From NCBI GenBank assembly GCA_019075865.1, contig JAGXAN010000002.1:310001-374000 (forward strand): a DNA stretch of 64,000 nucleotides, in the 5' to 3' direction. The DNA comes from Hyphomicrobiales bacterium. GTDB lineage: Bacteria; Pseudomonadota; Alphaproteobacteria; Rhizobiales; Beijerinckiaceae. Positions 53,195 through 62,952 of the stretch are shown here, piece by piece; position 1 is the first letter of the stretch, and every line of letters starts with the position of its first letter. Position numbers and translations under genes: made by a program. Below the pieces are notes generated by a model. It had not been told where the DNA came from. It ran no database searches and saw only the letters and a list, made by a program, of their open reading frames with translations.

Positions 53195-54628
53195 ATGAGA
53201 AGGTTGCGCCGCGTCAAGATTCTGGCCACGCTCGGCCCTGCCTCGGAAACCCGCCCGGTTCTGGCCAAATTATTTGAGGCAGGCGCCGACGTATTCCGCA
53301 TCAACATGAGCCACGCCAGCCATGATGCCATGCGTGAGCGCATCCGCATGATTCGCTCGCTGGAGGCGCAATACAACCGTTCCATCGGCATTCTGGTCGA
53401 TCTTCAGGGGCCGAAATTGCGGGTCGGCACCTTCGCACAAGGTGGGGTTGACCTCGTCAAAGGGGCAGAATTCTGGCTGGATTCAAATCCAGAGCCTGGC
53501 GATATCCATCGGGTGTTTCTGCCCCATCCCGAAATTTTGCGCGCCCTTCGCCCCGACCATTTTGTGCTGATCGACGACGGCAAGGTCAAGTTGCAGATTG
53601 TTTCCTGCGAGCCTGAGCGCTCGATGGCGCGCGTCGTCGTCGCCGGACGCATTTCCAATCGCAAGGGTGTCAGCCTTCCCGATACCGAGATTCCAACTTC
53701 GGCCATGACCCCCAAAGATCGTTCTGACCTTGATGCAGCATTGAATGAGGGGGTGGATTGGGTGGCGGTCTCTTTTGTGCAACGTCCCGAGGACGTGGCC
53801 GAAGTGAAGAAGATTGCGCGCGGCAGGGCCTTGATTTTGTCCAAGATCGAAAAGCCGCAAGCCATCGCCCGGCTGGAAGAGATTGTGGAAATATCAGATG
53901 CGATAATGGTGGCGCGCGGCGATCTTGGCGTGGAAATGCCGTTGCAGCAGGTGCCGGGCTTGCAAAAGCGCATCGTGCGCCTCGCCCGCAAATTGGGCAA
54001 GCCGGTCGTTGTGGCCACACAAATGCTGGAATCCATGATCAATTCGCCAGTTCCGACCCGCGCGGAAGTTTCGGACGTCGCCAATGCAGTGTTCGAGGGG
54101 GCTGACGCGATTATGTTGTCCGCTGAAAGCGCCGCCGGACAATACCCGGTTGAAGCGATTTCGACGATGGACAGCATCGCCCGCGAAGTGGAAAGCGATT
54201 CCAATTATCTGCCGCTGATTGCCTCGCTGCGGGCGGTTCCTGAGCCAACAGGTGCGGATGCGATTGCGGTTGCCGCGCGCGACGTGGCCGAAACCCTGGA
54301 TGTGAAGGCCATTGTTGGCTGGACGGCCTCCGGTTCGACCGCGCTGCGCATTGCCCGTGAGCGCCCGCGCACGCAGATCCTCGCCCTCACCCCCAATATC
54401 GAAACCGCGCGGCGGCTGGCTTTGGTGTGGGGCACGCATGCCGTCATCACCCAGGATGCGCGTGATGTCGCCGATATGTCCGACCGCGCCTGCCAGATTT
54501 GTTTCCGTGATGATTTTGCCAAGGAGAGCGAGCGCATCCTGATTGTGGCCGGCGTGCCTTTTGGCACGCCTGGTGCCACCAACATGATGCGTATTTCATA
54601 TATTGGCCCGGAAAATGACGTCCCCTGA
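53195..54628 (+). CDS. pyk: Pyruvate kinase
   Basis: A 477-residue glycolytic enzyme that makes pyruvate and ATP from phosphoenolpyruvate. It has KILATLGPASETRPVL, FRINMSHASHD, VDLQGPKLRVG, the catalytic Lys in ILSKIEKPQAI, MVARGDLGVEMPLQQVPGLQ and QMLESMINSPVPTRAEVSDV. The C-terminal allosteric domain is present. Full-length; no anomalies. Confidence 0.97.
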   Translation: MRRLRRVKILATLGPASETRPVLAKLFEAGADVFRINMSHASHDAMRERIRMIRSLEAQYNRSIGILVDLQGPKLRVGTFAQGGVDLVKGAEFWLDSNPEPGDIHRVFLPHPEILRALRPDHFVLIDDGKVKLQIVSCEPERSMARVVVAGRISNRKGVSLPDTEIPTSAMTPKDRSDLDAALNEGVDWVAVSFVQRPEDVAEVKKIARGRALILSKIEKPQAIARLEEIVEISDAIMVARGDLGVEMPLQQVPGLQKRIVRLARKLGKPVVVATQMLESMINSPVPTRAEVSDVANAVFEGADAIMLSAESAAGQYPVEAISTMDSIAREVESDSNYLPLIASLRAVPEPTGADAIAVAARDVAETLDVKAIVGWTASGSTALRIARERPRTQILALTPNIETARRLALVWGTHAVITQDARDVADMSDRACQICFRDDFAKESERILIVAGVPFGTPGATNMMRISYIGPENDVP

Positions 54629-54745
54629 ACCAATAGCAGCGTGGGGCGCGGCAAATCCACAAGTTTGATGGCGCCAGTGTCATTGCGCTATCATGATTTG
54701 CACCCTATTTAGCCATAAACGTCCTTCCAGAATTGAAAGCTATTT

Positions 54746-56116
54746 ATGGCCCGTGATGTGTCTGATTTGGAGCTGATTGCGCATCGCGATCAGCTGGTGC
54801 AATGGTTTGCTGCGGGTGCGAAAGATAAAAGCCATTTTCGGCTCGGAACCGAGCATGAGAAATTCCCCTTTTATAAGGCCGACTTGAGCCCGGTTCCCTA
54901 TGCCGGGGCACGCGGTATTGAGGCTTTGTTGAAAGGTGTCCAGCAAAAGCTCGGCTGGGAGCCAATCATGGACGGGCCGGCCATTATCGGCCTTTTTGAC
55001 GAGACGGGCGGCGGCGCGATATCGCTGGAGCCAGGGGGCCAGTTTGAATTGTCGGGCGCGCCCTTGGCCGATATGCACGCCACCGCTGGCGAGTTGGCGC
55101 ATCATCTTGCCGTGACGCATGAGGTAGCCGATACTTTGGGCATCGGATTTGTCAGTCTGGGCATGAGCCCGCTCTGGAGCCTTGCCCAAACCCCGGTCAT
55201 GCCCAAGCAGCGCTATAAAATCATGAAGGATTACATGCCCAAGGTGGGCACGCGCGGGCAGGACATGATGTTTCGCACCTGCACGGTGCAGGTCAACCTT
55301 GATTTCTCCAGCGAAGCGGACATGGTGCAAAAGTTGCGCGTCTCGCTCGCCCTGCAACCGCTCGCCACCGCGCTATTTGCCAATTCGCCCTTCACCGAGG
55401 GCAAGCCCAACGGGTTCTTGTCGATGCGCTCGGAAATCTGGCGTGACACAGACAACCAGCGCTCCGGAATGTTGCCTTTTGCCTTTGATCCGGGCATGGG
55501 ATTTGAGCGTTATGTCGATTATGCGCTGGATGTGCCGATGTATTTCGTCAAGCGCGGGGATGTGTATCACAATGTCGCCGGGGCAAGCTTTCGGGATTTG
55601 CTGGCGGGGAAATTGGCGGGTCTGCCCGGTGAAGCGGCCACCATGTCGGACTGGGCCAATCATCTGGGCACGATTTTCCCCGAAGTGCGGCTGAAGCGCT
55701 ATCTCGAAATGCGCGGCGCGGATGCGGGCCCGCAATCGCATCTGAATGCATTGCCGGCGCTGTTTGTCGGTCTGCTCTACGATGATGTGGCCTTGGACGA
55801 GGCGTGGCAGGTGGTGCGGGGCTGGAGCGCGACTGAGCGCCAGAAATTGCGCGATGATGTGCCAAGGCTCGGGCTTGCCGCCACCATCGCCGGCCGCAGC
55901 TTGCGCGATATCGCCGGGGACATTCTCGCCATTGCACGGCGCGGCTTGACGGCGCGGGCGAGGCGCAATGCGACGGGGCAGGATGAAACCGGCTTCCTCG
56001 ACTGCCTCGATGCGATTGTGGTCAGCGGCCAAACCCGCGCGCAAGTGCTGCTCGCCGATTATGCCGGGCCCTGGCACGGCGATGTGCGGCCGGTATTCGA
56101 CAATAGCGCGATATAG
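54746..56116 (+). CDS. gshA: Glutamate-cysteine ligase (plant/alphaproteobacterial type)
   Basis: A 456-residue enzyme for the first step of glutathione synthesis. It belongs to the class shared by plants and alphaproteobacteria, as seen from FRLGTEHEKFPF, GGAISLEPGGQFELSGAPL, YMPKVGTRGQDMMFRTCTVQ and FRDLLAGKLAGLPGE. Uses Glu, Cys and ATP in the cytoplasm. It has its own upstream region of 117 bp and is followed by a convergent methyltransferase gene. Confidence 0.95.
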   Translation: MARDVSDLELIAHRDQLVQWFAAGAKDKSHFRLGTEHEKFPFYKADLSPVPYAGARGIEALLKGVQQKLGWEPIMDGPAIIGLFDETGGGAISLEPGGQFELSGAPLADMHATAGELAHHLAVTHEVADTLGIGFVSLGMSPLWSLAQTPVMPKQRYKIMKDYMPKVGTRGQDMMFRTCTVQVNLDFSSEADMVQKLRVSLALQPLATALFANSPFTEGKPNGFLSMRSEIWRDTDNQRSGMLPFAFDPGMGFERYVDYALDVPMYFVKRGDVYHNVAGASFRDLLAGKLAGLPGEAATMSDWANHLGTIFPEVRLKRYLEMRGADAGPQSHLNALPALFVGLLYDDVALDEAWQVVRGWSATERQKLRDDVPRLGLAATIAGRSLRDIAGDILAIARRGLTARARRNATGQDETGFLDCLDAIVVSGQTRAQVLLADYAGPWHGDVRPVFDNSAI

Positions 56117-56129
56117 TGAGAATTTTCGG

Positions 56130-56831
56130 TTAAGCTACTGTTTTCAGGCGCGCTTCTACACAAAACCGCGCCTGGTTCATGCCAATATTGCGCGCCATGG
56201 GCTTTGAGGTAAAGCCATTGGCGGCAAGCAGCGTGGCAATGTCCTCGGGCGCGTAGCAGGTGAGGCCAATTTCCTTGCGCAGCGTAGTATATTGCGAGAA
56301 AACCGTGCGTACCAGCCCGGCGCAGGCAGCAATGAAGAAGCCGCCTTGCAGCGCAAAGCGCAGCAATGCGCGCGCATCATCCAGCGGGCTGTTGCCGGGC
56401 TGGATCAAATCACCGATGACCAGACGCCCGCTGGCTTTCAATTTGCCATGCAGGCGTGCCAACAGGCTCTCGCATTCGGCAAAGCTCATATATTGCAGCA
56501 CGGAATGCACGATAATGAGGTCGAGACTGGCGGCGGGCAGCGATTCCAGCCCCTCGGATGGCAGCACAATGATGGAATCGGATGTGCCAAAACGCCCGCG
56601 AAGTTTGGCTTGCACCGCCTTGGCCTGGTCAAACAGGTAAAGCCGCGCGCAGCGCCTGGCGACAATATCCGCAGCATTCATGTCGCCGCAGCCATAGTCC
56701 AGCACCTGCGATTGCGGCGTCTCGATCAGGCCGGCCATATCCTGGGCATTGCGGGCATTATGCAAAAGCTTATGGCGGGCATTGGCGTAGATGGAATGCT
56801 CGCCATTCCAGAAATCCCGCCAATCACCCAT
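56130..56831 (-). CDS. Class I SAM-dependent methyltransferase
   Basis: A 233-residue methyltransferase. Motif I is VLDYGCGDMNAADIVARR, slightly atypical because Asp-Met follows the Gly-Cys-Gly; the motif II acid is in LYLFDQAKA and motif IV-like LDLIIVHSVLQYM follows. It starts 12 bp after carA on the same strand, so it may be in the carA transcript. Target unknown. Confidence 0.82.
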   Translation of the reverse strand: MGDWRDFWNGEHSIYANARHKLLHNARNAQDMAGLIETPQSQVLDYGCGDMNAADIVARRCARLYLFDQAKAVQAKLRGRFGTSDSIIVLPSEGLESLPAASLDLIIVHSVLQYMSFAECESLLARLHGKLKASGRLVIGDLIQPGNSPLDDARALLRFALQGGFFIAACAGLVRTVFSQYTTLRKEIGLTCYAPEDIATLLAANGFTSKPMARNIGMNQARFCVEARLKTVA

Positions 56832-56843
56832 GCTTTCACCTCA

Positions 56844-58055
56844 TCAGGCTGCTGATTTTTTGTGTGCCTGCAACAGATCCGCGAAACGGGCGAAAAGATA
56901 GTGCGAATCCTGCGGCCCCGGCGAAGCTTCCGGATGGTGCTGAACCGAAAACACCGGCGCGCCGTCAACCTGCAAACCGCAATTGGAGCCATCGAAAAGC
57001 GAAATATGGGTCTCGGAAACGCCTTTGGGCAGGCTCGCGGCATCCACGGCAAAGCCATGGTTCATCGAAACAATTTCGACCTTTTGTGTCGCATGTTCCT
57101 TGACCGGGTGGTTGGCACCGTGATGGCCCTGCGCCATTTTGACCGTGCGCCCGCCCAGTGCCAGCGCCATCATCTGATGGCCAAGACAAATGCCAAAAAT
57201 GGGCAATCGCTCTGCCAGCAGGCTCTGGATGACGGGCACCGCATATTTGCCGGTTTCCGCCGGATCGCCGGGGCCATTCGACAGAAAAATACCATCCGGC
57301 TTCAGCGCCAGAATATCGGCTGCCGAAGTGGTGGCGGGCACCAGCGTCACGGCGCAGCCCTGGTTTGCCAGCAGCCGCAGGATATTGCGCTTGATGCCGT
57401 AATCAATGGCGACGACCCGATGTTTGGGGTTCTCCAGATGGCCATAGCCGGTTTCGAGATTCCAGATCGTCTCGCGCCAGTCAGAGCGCTGGGCGGAGGT
57501 CACGTCCGGCACCAGATCCATGCCGTCAATGCCCGGCCATTGGGCCGCTTTGCGCTTGAGCGATTCAATGTCGAATTTGCCATCCGGCGAATGGGCGATC
57601 ACCGCATTGGGCATGCCTTTTTCACGAATGAGCGTCGTTAGCGCGCGCGTGTCGAGGCCGCTCAACCCTATGATGCCGCGCGCGCGCAGCCACTCATTGA
57701 GGGGGCGTGTGGCGCGCTGGTTGGCTGGCGCGCCCAACGGGGCATGCAAAATCACCCCGCGCGCACCGTGGCTGGCGCTCATGTTGAGGGCTTCAATATC
57801 CTCTTCATTGGTGCCGACATTGCCAATATGGGGGAATGTGAAGGTAATGATCTGCCCGGCATAGGAAGGGTCCGTGAGGATTTCCTGATAGCCGGTCATG
57901 GCGGTGTTGAAGCAAACCTCGCCGACGGCTTCACCCACCGCCCCGCAGCCAAAGCCTTCCAGCACTGTGCCATCGGCCAGCACCAGAAGCGCTGTCGGCA
58001 CATGGGTCTGCCATGCAGTTGCGGCATTTTCTTTATTGTCTTGAACATGGGCCAT
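56844..58055 (-). CDS. carA: Carbamoyl-phosphate synthase small subunit
   Basis: A 403-residue glutaminase subunit that supplies ammonia to CarB for arginine and pyrimidine synthesis. The N-terminal CPSase_sm domain has FNTAMTGYQEILTDPSYAGQ, and the class I glutamine amidotransferase domain has FLSNGPGDP, the nucleophile Cys in GICLGHQMMALALGG, and QHHPEASPGP. The ATG at 58055 is preferred over one five codons upstream. carB is not in the window. Confidence 0.96.
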   Translation of the reverse strand: MAHVQDNKENAATAWQTHVPTALLVLADGTVLEGFGCGAVGEAVGEVCFNTAMTGYQEILTDPSYAGQIITFTFPHIGNVGTNEEDIEALNMSASHGARGVILHAPLGAPANQRATRPLNEWLRARGIIGLSGLDTRALTTLIREKGMPNAVIAHSPDGKFDIESLKRKAAQWPGIDGMDLVPDVTSAQRSDWRETIWNLETGYGHLENPKHRVVAIDYGIKRNILRLLANQGCAVTLVPATTSAADILALKPDGIFLSNGPGDPAETGKYAVPVIQSLLAERLPIFGICLGHQMMALALGGRTVKMAQGHHGANHPVKEHATQKVEIVSMNHGFAVDAASLPKGVSETHISLFDGSNCGLQVDGAPVFSVQHHPEASPGPQDSHYLFARFADLLQAHKKSAA

Positions 58056-58196
58056 TGGCGTTCTACACATCGCTCAAGTTGCGGCCGCGCCAATTTCTTC
58101 GCGCGGGCGGAAATTCATATTGAAGGTTGAGTTCAGGGTTTAGGCGAGGCCAGCGCCAGCGTCAACCCGCGAACCGGGCGAAAAAAGGGAAGTGCC

Positions 58197-58643
58197 ATGC
58201 GCGAGCAGTTTATGAACGAGTTAAAGCTGGCGATGAAGTCCGGCCAAAAGCGTCGGGTCGACACGATCCGCATGATCAATGCTGCGCTCAAGGACAAGGA
58301 CATCGAGGCTCGCGGTTTGGGCAAGACCGTTTCCGATGACGATATTCTCGCACTGCTGCAGAAAATGGTGAAATCGCGTCAGGAATCGATGACGATTTAT
58401 GACGGCGCAGGCCGACCGGAACTCGCCGCCCAGGAGCGCGAAGAAATCGCGATCATCTCCACCTTCCTGCCCAAGGCGATGGATGATGCCGAAACCAAAG
58501 CGGCCATAGCAGCCGCCATCAGCGAAACCGGTGCCGCCAGCGTCAAGGATATGGGCAAGGTCATTGGCGTGCTGCGCGCCAAATACGCCGGGCGCATGGA
58601 TTTTGGGGCCGCCAGTGCGCTGGTCAAGGCGCAATTGGCCTGA
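58197..58643 (+). CDS. GatB/YqeY domain protein
   Basis: A 148-residue helical protein of the YqeY family: MREQFMNELKLAMKSGQKRR, DDILALLQKMVKSRQES and KDMGKVIGVLRAKYAGRMDFG at the end. The domain resembles the tRNA-binding tail of GatB. The function of stand-alone members is unknown. It is divergent from carA, the usual arrangement in alphaproteobacteria. Confidence 0.93.
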   Translation: MREQFMNELKLAMKSGQKRRVDTIRMINAALKDKDIEARGLGKTVSDDDILALLQKMVKSRQESMTIYDGAGRPELAAQEREEIAIISTFLPKAMDDAETKAAIAAAISETGAASVKDMGKVIGVLRAKYAGRMDFGAASALVKAQLA

Positions 58644-58655
58644 CCAAGGTTCGCG

Positions 58656-60803
58656 CTATTCGGCCGCTTTGAGCACCACGTCCAGCGGTTGGTATGCGCC
58701 ATTGGCCAGCGGCTGCATTTCAATGCGCCTTTGGTGATAGGACGAGAGCGTTGCGCGGTGGCCGATGGACACAATGGTTGTCTGCGGCAGTTGCAGCGCC
58801 AGCGCCTCGTAGATGCGTGCTTCATTGTCCTCATCCAGCGCGGCGGTGGCTTCATCGAGGAACAGCCAGTCGGGCTTGGCCAGCAAGGCGCGGGCAATGG
58901 CCAGACGCTGCTGCTCGCCGCCCGACAGCCGCTGCGCCCAATTGTCCTCCTGGTCGATCTGATCAATCAGCCCCGGCAATTGCGCCTGGCGCAATGCCGC
59001 TTCAATTTCGCCCTGTGAATAAGTGTCCTTGGGCGCGGGATAGGTAACGGCCTCGCGCAAAGTGCCAATCGGAATATAGGGGCGCTGCGGCAGCAACAGC
59101 ACGTTGGAGCCTTGCGGAATCTGGATGGTGCCATCGCCGTAGGGCCAGATGCCGGAAATCGCCCGAAACAGCGTCGATTTACCCGATCCCGAAGGCCCGT
59201 TCAGCAAGGTGGACTCGCCCCTGCGAAGGGTGAACGTCGCCTCATCGACGATGACACGGTTGGCTGCGCCCAAATCCGTGGGCAGTCGCAATTGCACTTT
59301 GTTCAACACCAGTTGCGGGCTCGTCCCCTGTTGCACATCAATATGGGGCGCAATTTCCAGCGCGTCATTGGCGCCATCAATGGCGATATCGAAGGTGGTG
59401 AGACGCTCCAGCACCGCGCGAAAATCGGCCAATGATGTGTAATAGGAGATGAAGAAGTTCAAGGATTGCTGCACCGAGCCGAAGGCGCGCGCCGTCTGCG
59501 TCATCGTCCCCAATTGTATCTTGCCGGCAAAATAAAACGGGGCCGCCACAATATAGGGCACGAATTGGCTGAACTGGTCATAGAATGCGGTGAAAGCCTG
59601 CAATTTCTTGCGTCGTCCAATGATTTTCAGATAGTTTTTATAAATATGGTCAAACCGGCCCATGGCGGCGGCGTGTTCGTTGGCCTCGCCGCCGAGGAGC
59701 GCGATTTGCTCGGAATATTCGCGCATGCGTGCAAGCCCAAAGCGGAAGCTTGCTTCAAAGCGCTGTTGCAGAAACGCCAATTTGACGAGGCTGCGCCCGA
59801 TGAAATGGGCGATCGACGTGCCAAGCCCCGCATAAATCAACGCCACCCAGAACAAAAATCCAGGAATGGCCAGTTGCGTGCCAGGAATGGTGAAATTGGC
59901 CGAAAGCCCCCACAAAACCAGCGCATAGGACACCAGTTGCGTCAGCGTTGAAACCAGGGTGATCGAATAGCCATAAACACCGCTACCGCCGCTGGCGACG
60001 ACGCCATTGCCACCGCCATTGATGAAGGCATTGACGTCTTCCTGAATGCGCTGGTCGGGGTTGTCCGCATGGGAATGCTTCAATGCGACCCGGTAATGCG
60101 CGCCTTTTGCCAGCCAGCGCGTGGTGTAGCGATTGGTGAGGAACCGGCGCCAGCGCAGCACCAAGAGCGACGTGACCACATATTCAATCACAATGGCCGC
60201 GACAAATACCGTCGCCCAAGGCAGGAATACCGCAACCAGCTGATACCAGAAATCCGGCTGGTTCTTGGTTTGGATGGCATTGAACCAATCGCGCGAGAAA
60301 AATGACAGACGCACGTCAATCGCAACCTCAACTTGGTTGATGAGCACCAGAAACACCACCATGCCAATGGCAAGTCGGTTGGCTGGCAGGGTGAATGACC
60401 TGAAAGGCCACAACCGGGCCGTGGTCATTTCACTGGCATCAAAATAGGGGTCGGCAATGCGGGTGATCTGCTTGATAACGGGAATATGCGAGGCCGCATA
60501 AACCGCGATGCCAAACAATGCGACCGTCAGCGAGAGGCTTTCGGGAATGAGATATTGCTTCAGCGCATCGGGCCAAAGTCCCTGCTTGTGAAGCAGGAAC
60601 ACGGTACCAAAAATCAGGGTTTCAACGCCAAAGACAAACGAGAATATCTGCAAGAACCGGGATAAGGCGGCGGACAACCATTGGGTCAACGCTTCACCAA
60701 AAGCTGCCACCGACAATAACAGCACCAAGGGGTCATTGAGGTGGATTCCCACCATTCCCGCAATCACCGCAAAAGCTGCCACAAAAAGGCTTAAAGTCCG
60801 CAT
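58656..60803 (-). CDS. SbmA/BacA-like ABC transporter with fused ATPase (YddA type)
   Basis: A fused permease-ATPase of about 715 residues. The membrane part has an SbmA/BacA-like fold, including WRRFLTNRYTTRWL, HYRVAL, NPDQRIQEDVNAF, which is the diagnostic region. The ATPase has Walker A GPSGSGKSTLFRA, signature LSGGEQQRLAIARAL and Walker B WLFLDEATAALDE. Relatives import peptides, vitamin B12 or very-long-chain fatty acyl compounds. The ATG at 60803 is one of several possible starts; two others lie 21 and 87 bp upstream. Confidence 0.88.
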   Translation of the reverse strand: MRTLSLFVAAFAVIAGMVGIHLNDPLVLLLSVAAFGEALTQWLSAALSRFLQIFSFVFGVETLIFGTVFLLHKQGLWPDALKQYLIPESLSLTVALFGIAVYAASHIPVIKQITRIADPYFDASEMTTARLWPFRSFTLPANRLAIGMVVFLVLINQVEVAIDVRLSFFSRDWFNAIQTKNQPDFWYQLVAVFLPWATVFVAAIVIEYVVTSLLVLRWRRFLTNRYTTRWLAKGAHYRVALKHSHADNPDQRIQEDVNAFINGGGNGVVASGGSGVYGYSITLVSTLTQLVSYALVLWGLSANFTIPGTQLAIPGFLFWVALIYAGLGTSIAHFIGRSLVKLAFLQQRFEASFRFGLARMREYSEQIALLGGEANEHAAAMGRFDHIYKNYLKIIGRRKKLQAFTAFYDQFSQFVPYIVAAPFYFAGKIQLGTMTQTARAFGSVQQSLNFFISYYTSLADFRAVLERLTTFDIAIDGANDALEIAPHIDVQQGTSPQLVLNKVQLRLPTDLGAANRVIVDEATFTLRRGESTLLNGPSGSGKSTLFRAISGIWPYGDGTIQIPQGSNVLLLPQRPYIPIGTLREAVTYPAPKDTYSQGEIEAALRQAQLPGLIDQIDQEDNWAQRLSGGEQQRLAIARALLAKPDWLFLDEATAALDEDNEARIYEALALQLPQTTIVSIGHRATLSSYHQRRIEMQPLANGAYQPLDVVLKAAE

Positions 60804-60907
60804 TTGTCCGTTCCTGTTACGCATAAGCAGCCTGAACAAGATGGCGCAAAAACGGCAAAGGCGTGAGCGCCTTCGCCATGCCTGGCGCACATCGCTTCAC
60901 AAGGCTG

Positions 60908-62743
60908 TTACATGCTTTCGAGTTCGCCGATCATGCCCTCGATCATGCGCAAACCGATCTGCCAGAACGCCGGGTCGCGGGCATCGAGGCCGAAGGCGGC
61001 GAGCAATTCGGAATGATGTTTGGTGCCGCCCGCCGCCAGCATGGCGAGGTAGCGTTCCGCAAATCCCTCATGGGCTTTTTCATAGACGCCATAGAGCGAA
61101 TTGACGAGGCAATCCCCAAACGCATAGGCGTAGACGTAAAACGGTGAATGAATGAAATGCGGTATATACGCCCAGAAGGTCTCATAGCCGGGGTTGAGCC
61201 GGATGGACGGCCCAAGGCTCGCGCCCTGCACACTCATCCACAGCGCGCAAATCTGGTCAGCGGTGAGCTCGCCTTTGCGGCGCTCCTCATGCAATTTGCG
61301 CTCGAAGCTGTAGAAAGCGATCTGGCGCACCACCGTGTTGAGCATGTCCTCGACCTTGGCCGCCAGCATGGCCTTGCGTTCGCGCGGGCTCTTGGCTTTG
61401 GCCAGCATTGCCTGAAAAGTCAGCATTTCGCCAAACACCGAGGCGGTTTCGGCCAAAGTGAGCGGGGTAGGGGCCATTAAGGCGCCATTTGGGGCGGCCA
61501 GCACCTGATGCACGCCGTGGCCCAACTCATGCGCCAGGGTCATGACATCGCGGGTTTTGCCCTGATAATTGACCAGCACATAAGGATGAGCCGAAGGCAC
61601 GGTTGGATGGGCAAAGGCACCCGGTGCTTTGCCCGGACGCACCGGCGCATCAATCCAACGCTCATCGAAAAACCGCTGCGCTGTCGCCGCCATTTTGGGC
61701 GAGAAGCCGCGATAGGCCGAAAGCACGGTTTCCTTGGCTTCGCTCCACGGGCGGACGCGATTGACGGAGTCGGGCAGCGGCGCATTGCGGTCCCAATGTT
61801 CCAGTTGTTCGACATCAAACCATTTTGCCTTCAACTTGTAATAGCGATGCGAAAGCCGGGGGTAGGCGGCCTCAACCGCGCTAACCAGCGCATTGACCAC
61901 TTCCGGTTCGACCCGGTTGGACAGATGGCGGCTTTCGGCGACGTCCTTGAAACCGCGCCAGCTGTCGGAAATGTCTTTGTCTTTGGCCAATGTGTTGGAA
62001 ATCAACGCGAAAGTGCGCAAATTGGCTTTCAATGTCGCAGCAATGGCATTGGATGCCTCTTTGCGCACGGCAGCCTTGGGGTCCTGCATCAGGTTGAGCA
62101 CCGGTTCCAGTGTCAACTGCCGACCCTTCACCTTGAAGCGCAGGCTGGCGATGGTTTCATCAAACAGCCGGTTCCACGCGCCGCGGCTGGTGACGGATTT
62201 TTCGTGGAACAATTGCTCGATGCGGTCTTCAAGCTGGTAGGGCTTGTCCATGCGCATGTCGTCAAACCACGGCTTGTAGCGCGCCAACGCCTTGTCCTGC
62301 ATCAAGGTTGCAATGGTTTCCTCACTCAGCCGGTTCAACTCAAGCTGAAAGAACAACAAGTCCGAGGATGCCGAGGTGATGGTCTCCTGCGCATCGCCGA
62401 AGAATTTGGCGCGGGCAATGTCGGTCGTGTCGCCCGCATAGATCAGCCCGGCATAGGACATGATGCGCCCGATCAAGTCATCCAGCGCTTCATAGCGCTG
62501 GACAATGGTCAGTATTTGGGCGGCATTGCTGCTCAGTGCTTCAATTTGGCCGCGATATTCCTTGGCAAATGCGGCGCATTCTTTCTGCGCGCGCTCCATA
62601 TCCTGCGCAAATTGCGGGGATTGCATCGACGGGTAGAGGTCGGCGAGATTCCATTCAGGCAAGCCCTTGAGGGTATCATTGCCGACTTTTGGCTTTGGGG
62701 TGATGGCGGCAGCAGAATAAACGGGAACAAGCGCATTAGGCAT
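60908..62743 (-). CDS. pepF: M3-family oligoendopeptidase F
   Basis: A 611-residue zinc metallopeptidase. The metal site is complete: His405-Glu406-Leu-Gly-His409 (AHELGHGVHQ) and Glu432 in LAETASVFGEM. The region before it (GAFAHPTVPSAHPYVLVNY) and the length match PepF/M3B oligoendopeptidases, which degrade short peptides in the cytoplasm. It is on the same strand as the ABC transporter, 104 bp upstream; a link to peptide import is possible but not shown. Confidence 0.94.
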   Translation of the reverse strand: MPNALVPVYSAAAITPKPKVGNDTLKGLPEWNLADLYPSMQSPQFAQDMERAQKECAAFAKEYRGQIEALSSNAAQILTIVQRYEALDDLIGRIMSYAGLIYAGDTTDIARAKFFGDAQETITSASSDLLFFQLELNRLSEETIATLMQDKALARYKPWFDDMRMDKPYQLEDRIEQLFHEKSVTSRGAWNRLFDETIASLRFKVKGRQLTLEPVLNLMQDPKAAVRKEASNAIAATLKANLRTFALISNTLAKDKDISDSWRGFKDVAESRHLSNRVEPEVVNALVSAVEAAYPRLSHRYYKLKAKWFDVEQLEHWDRNAPLPDSVNRVRPWSEAKETVLSAYRGFSPKMAATAQRFFDERWIDAPVRPGKAPGAFAHPTVPSAHPYVLVNYQGKTRDVMTLAHELGHGVHQVLAAPNGALMAPTPLTLAETASVFGEMLTFQAMLAKAKSPRERKAMLAAKVEDMLNTVVRQIAFYSFERKLHEERRKGELTADQICALWMSVQGASLGPSIRLNPGYETFWAYIPHFIHSPFYVYAYAFGDCLVNSLYGVYEKAHEGFAERYLAMLAAGGTKHHSELLAAFGLDARDPAFWQIGLRMIEGMIGELESM

Positions 62744-62952
62744 GGAAAATCTCGATGGTTCAGGCCGCTGGGGGGAAAGGGCGGATCGCTTAGGCTAAAT
62801 CATAGGGCCAATAAAGTCGATTTGCCAGCACTGCGCGGTTTTTTTGCTTTTGTGTCGAAATGTGACTGCAATTAAGAGCGCGTTTACCCTGTTCCGCCAA
62901 CATGATGCCGAGGATGACAATTCCATTGTCCGAAATGCAATTTTGAGGCGGC

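Noticed and set aside
58656-62743. Peptide import and degradation operon (SbmA-like transporter with PepF)
   Set aside because: The genes are on one strand, but the 104-bp gap and lack of other peptide genes give no real support beyond adjacency.
61508-62875. A 455-codon open frame antisense to pepF
   Set aside because: The HELGH metallopeptidase on the minus strand accounts for the region; the other frame has no domain signature.
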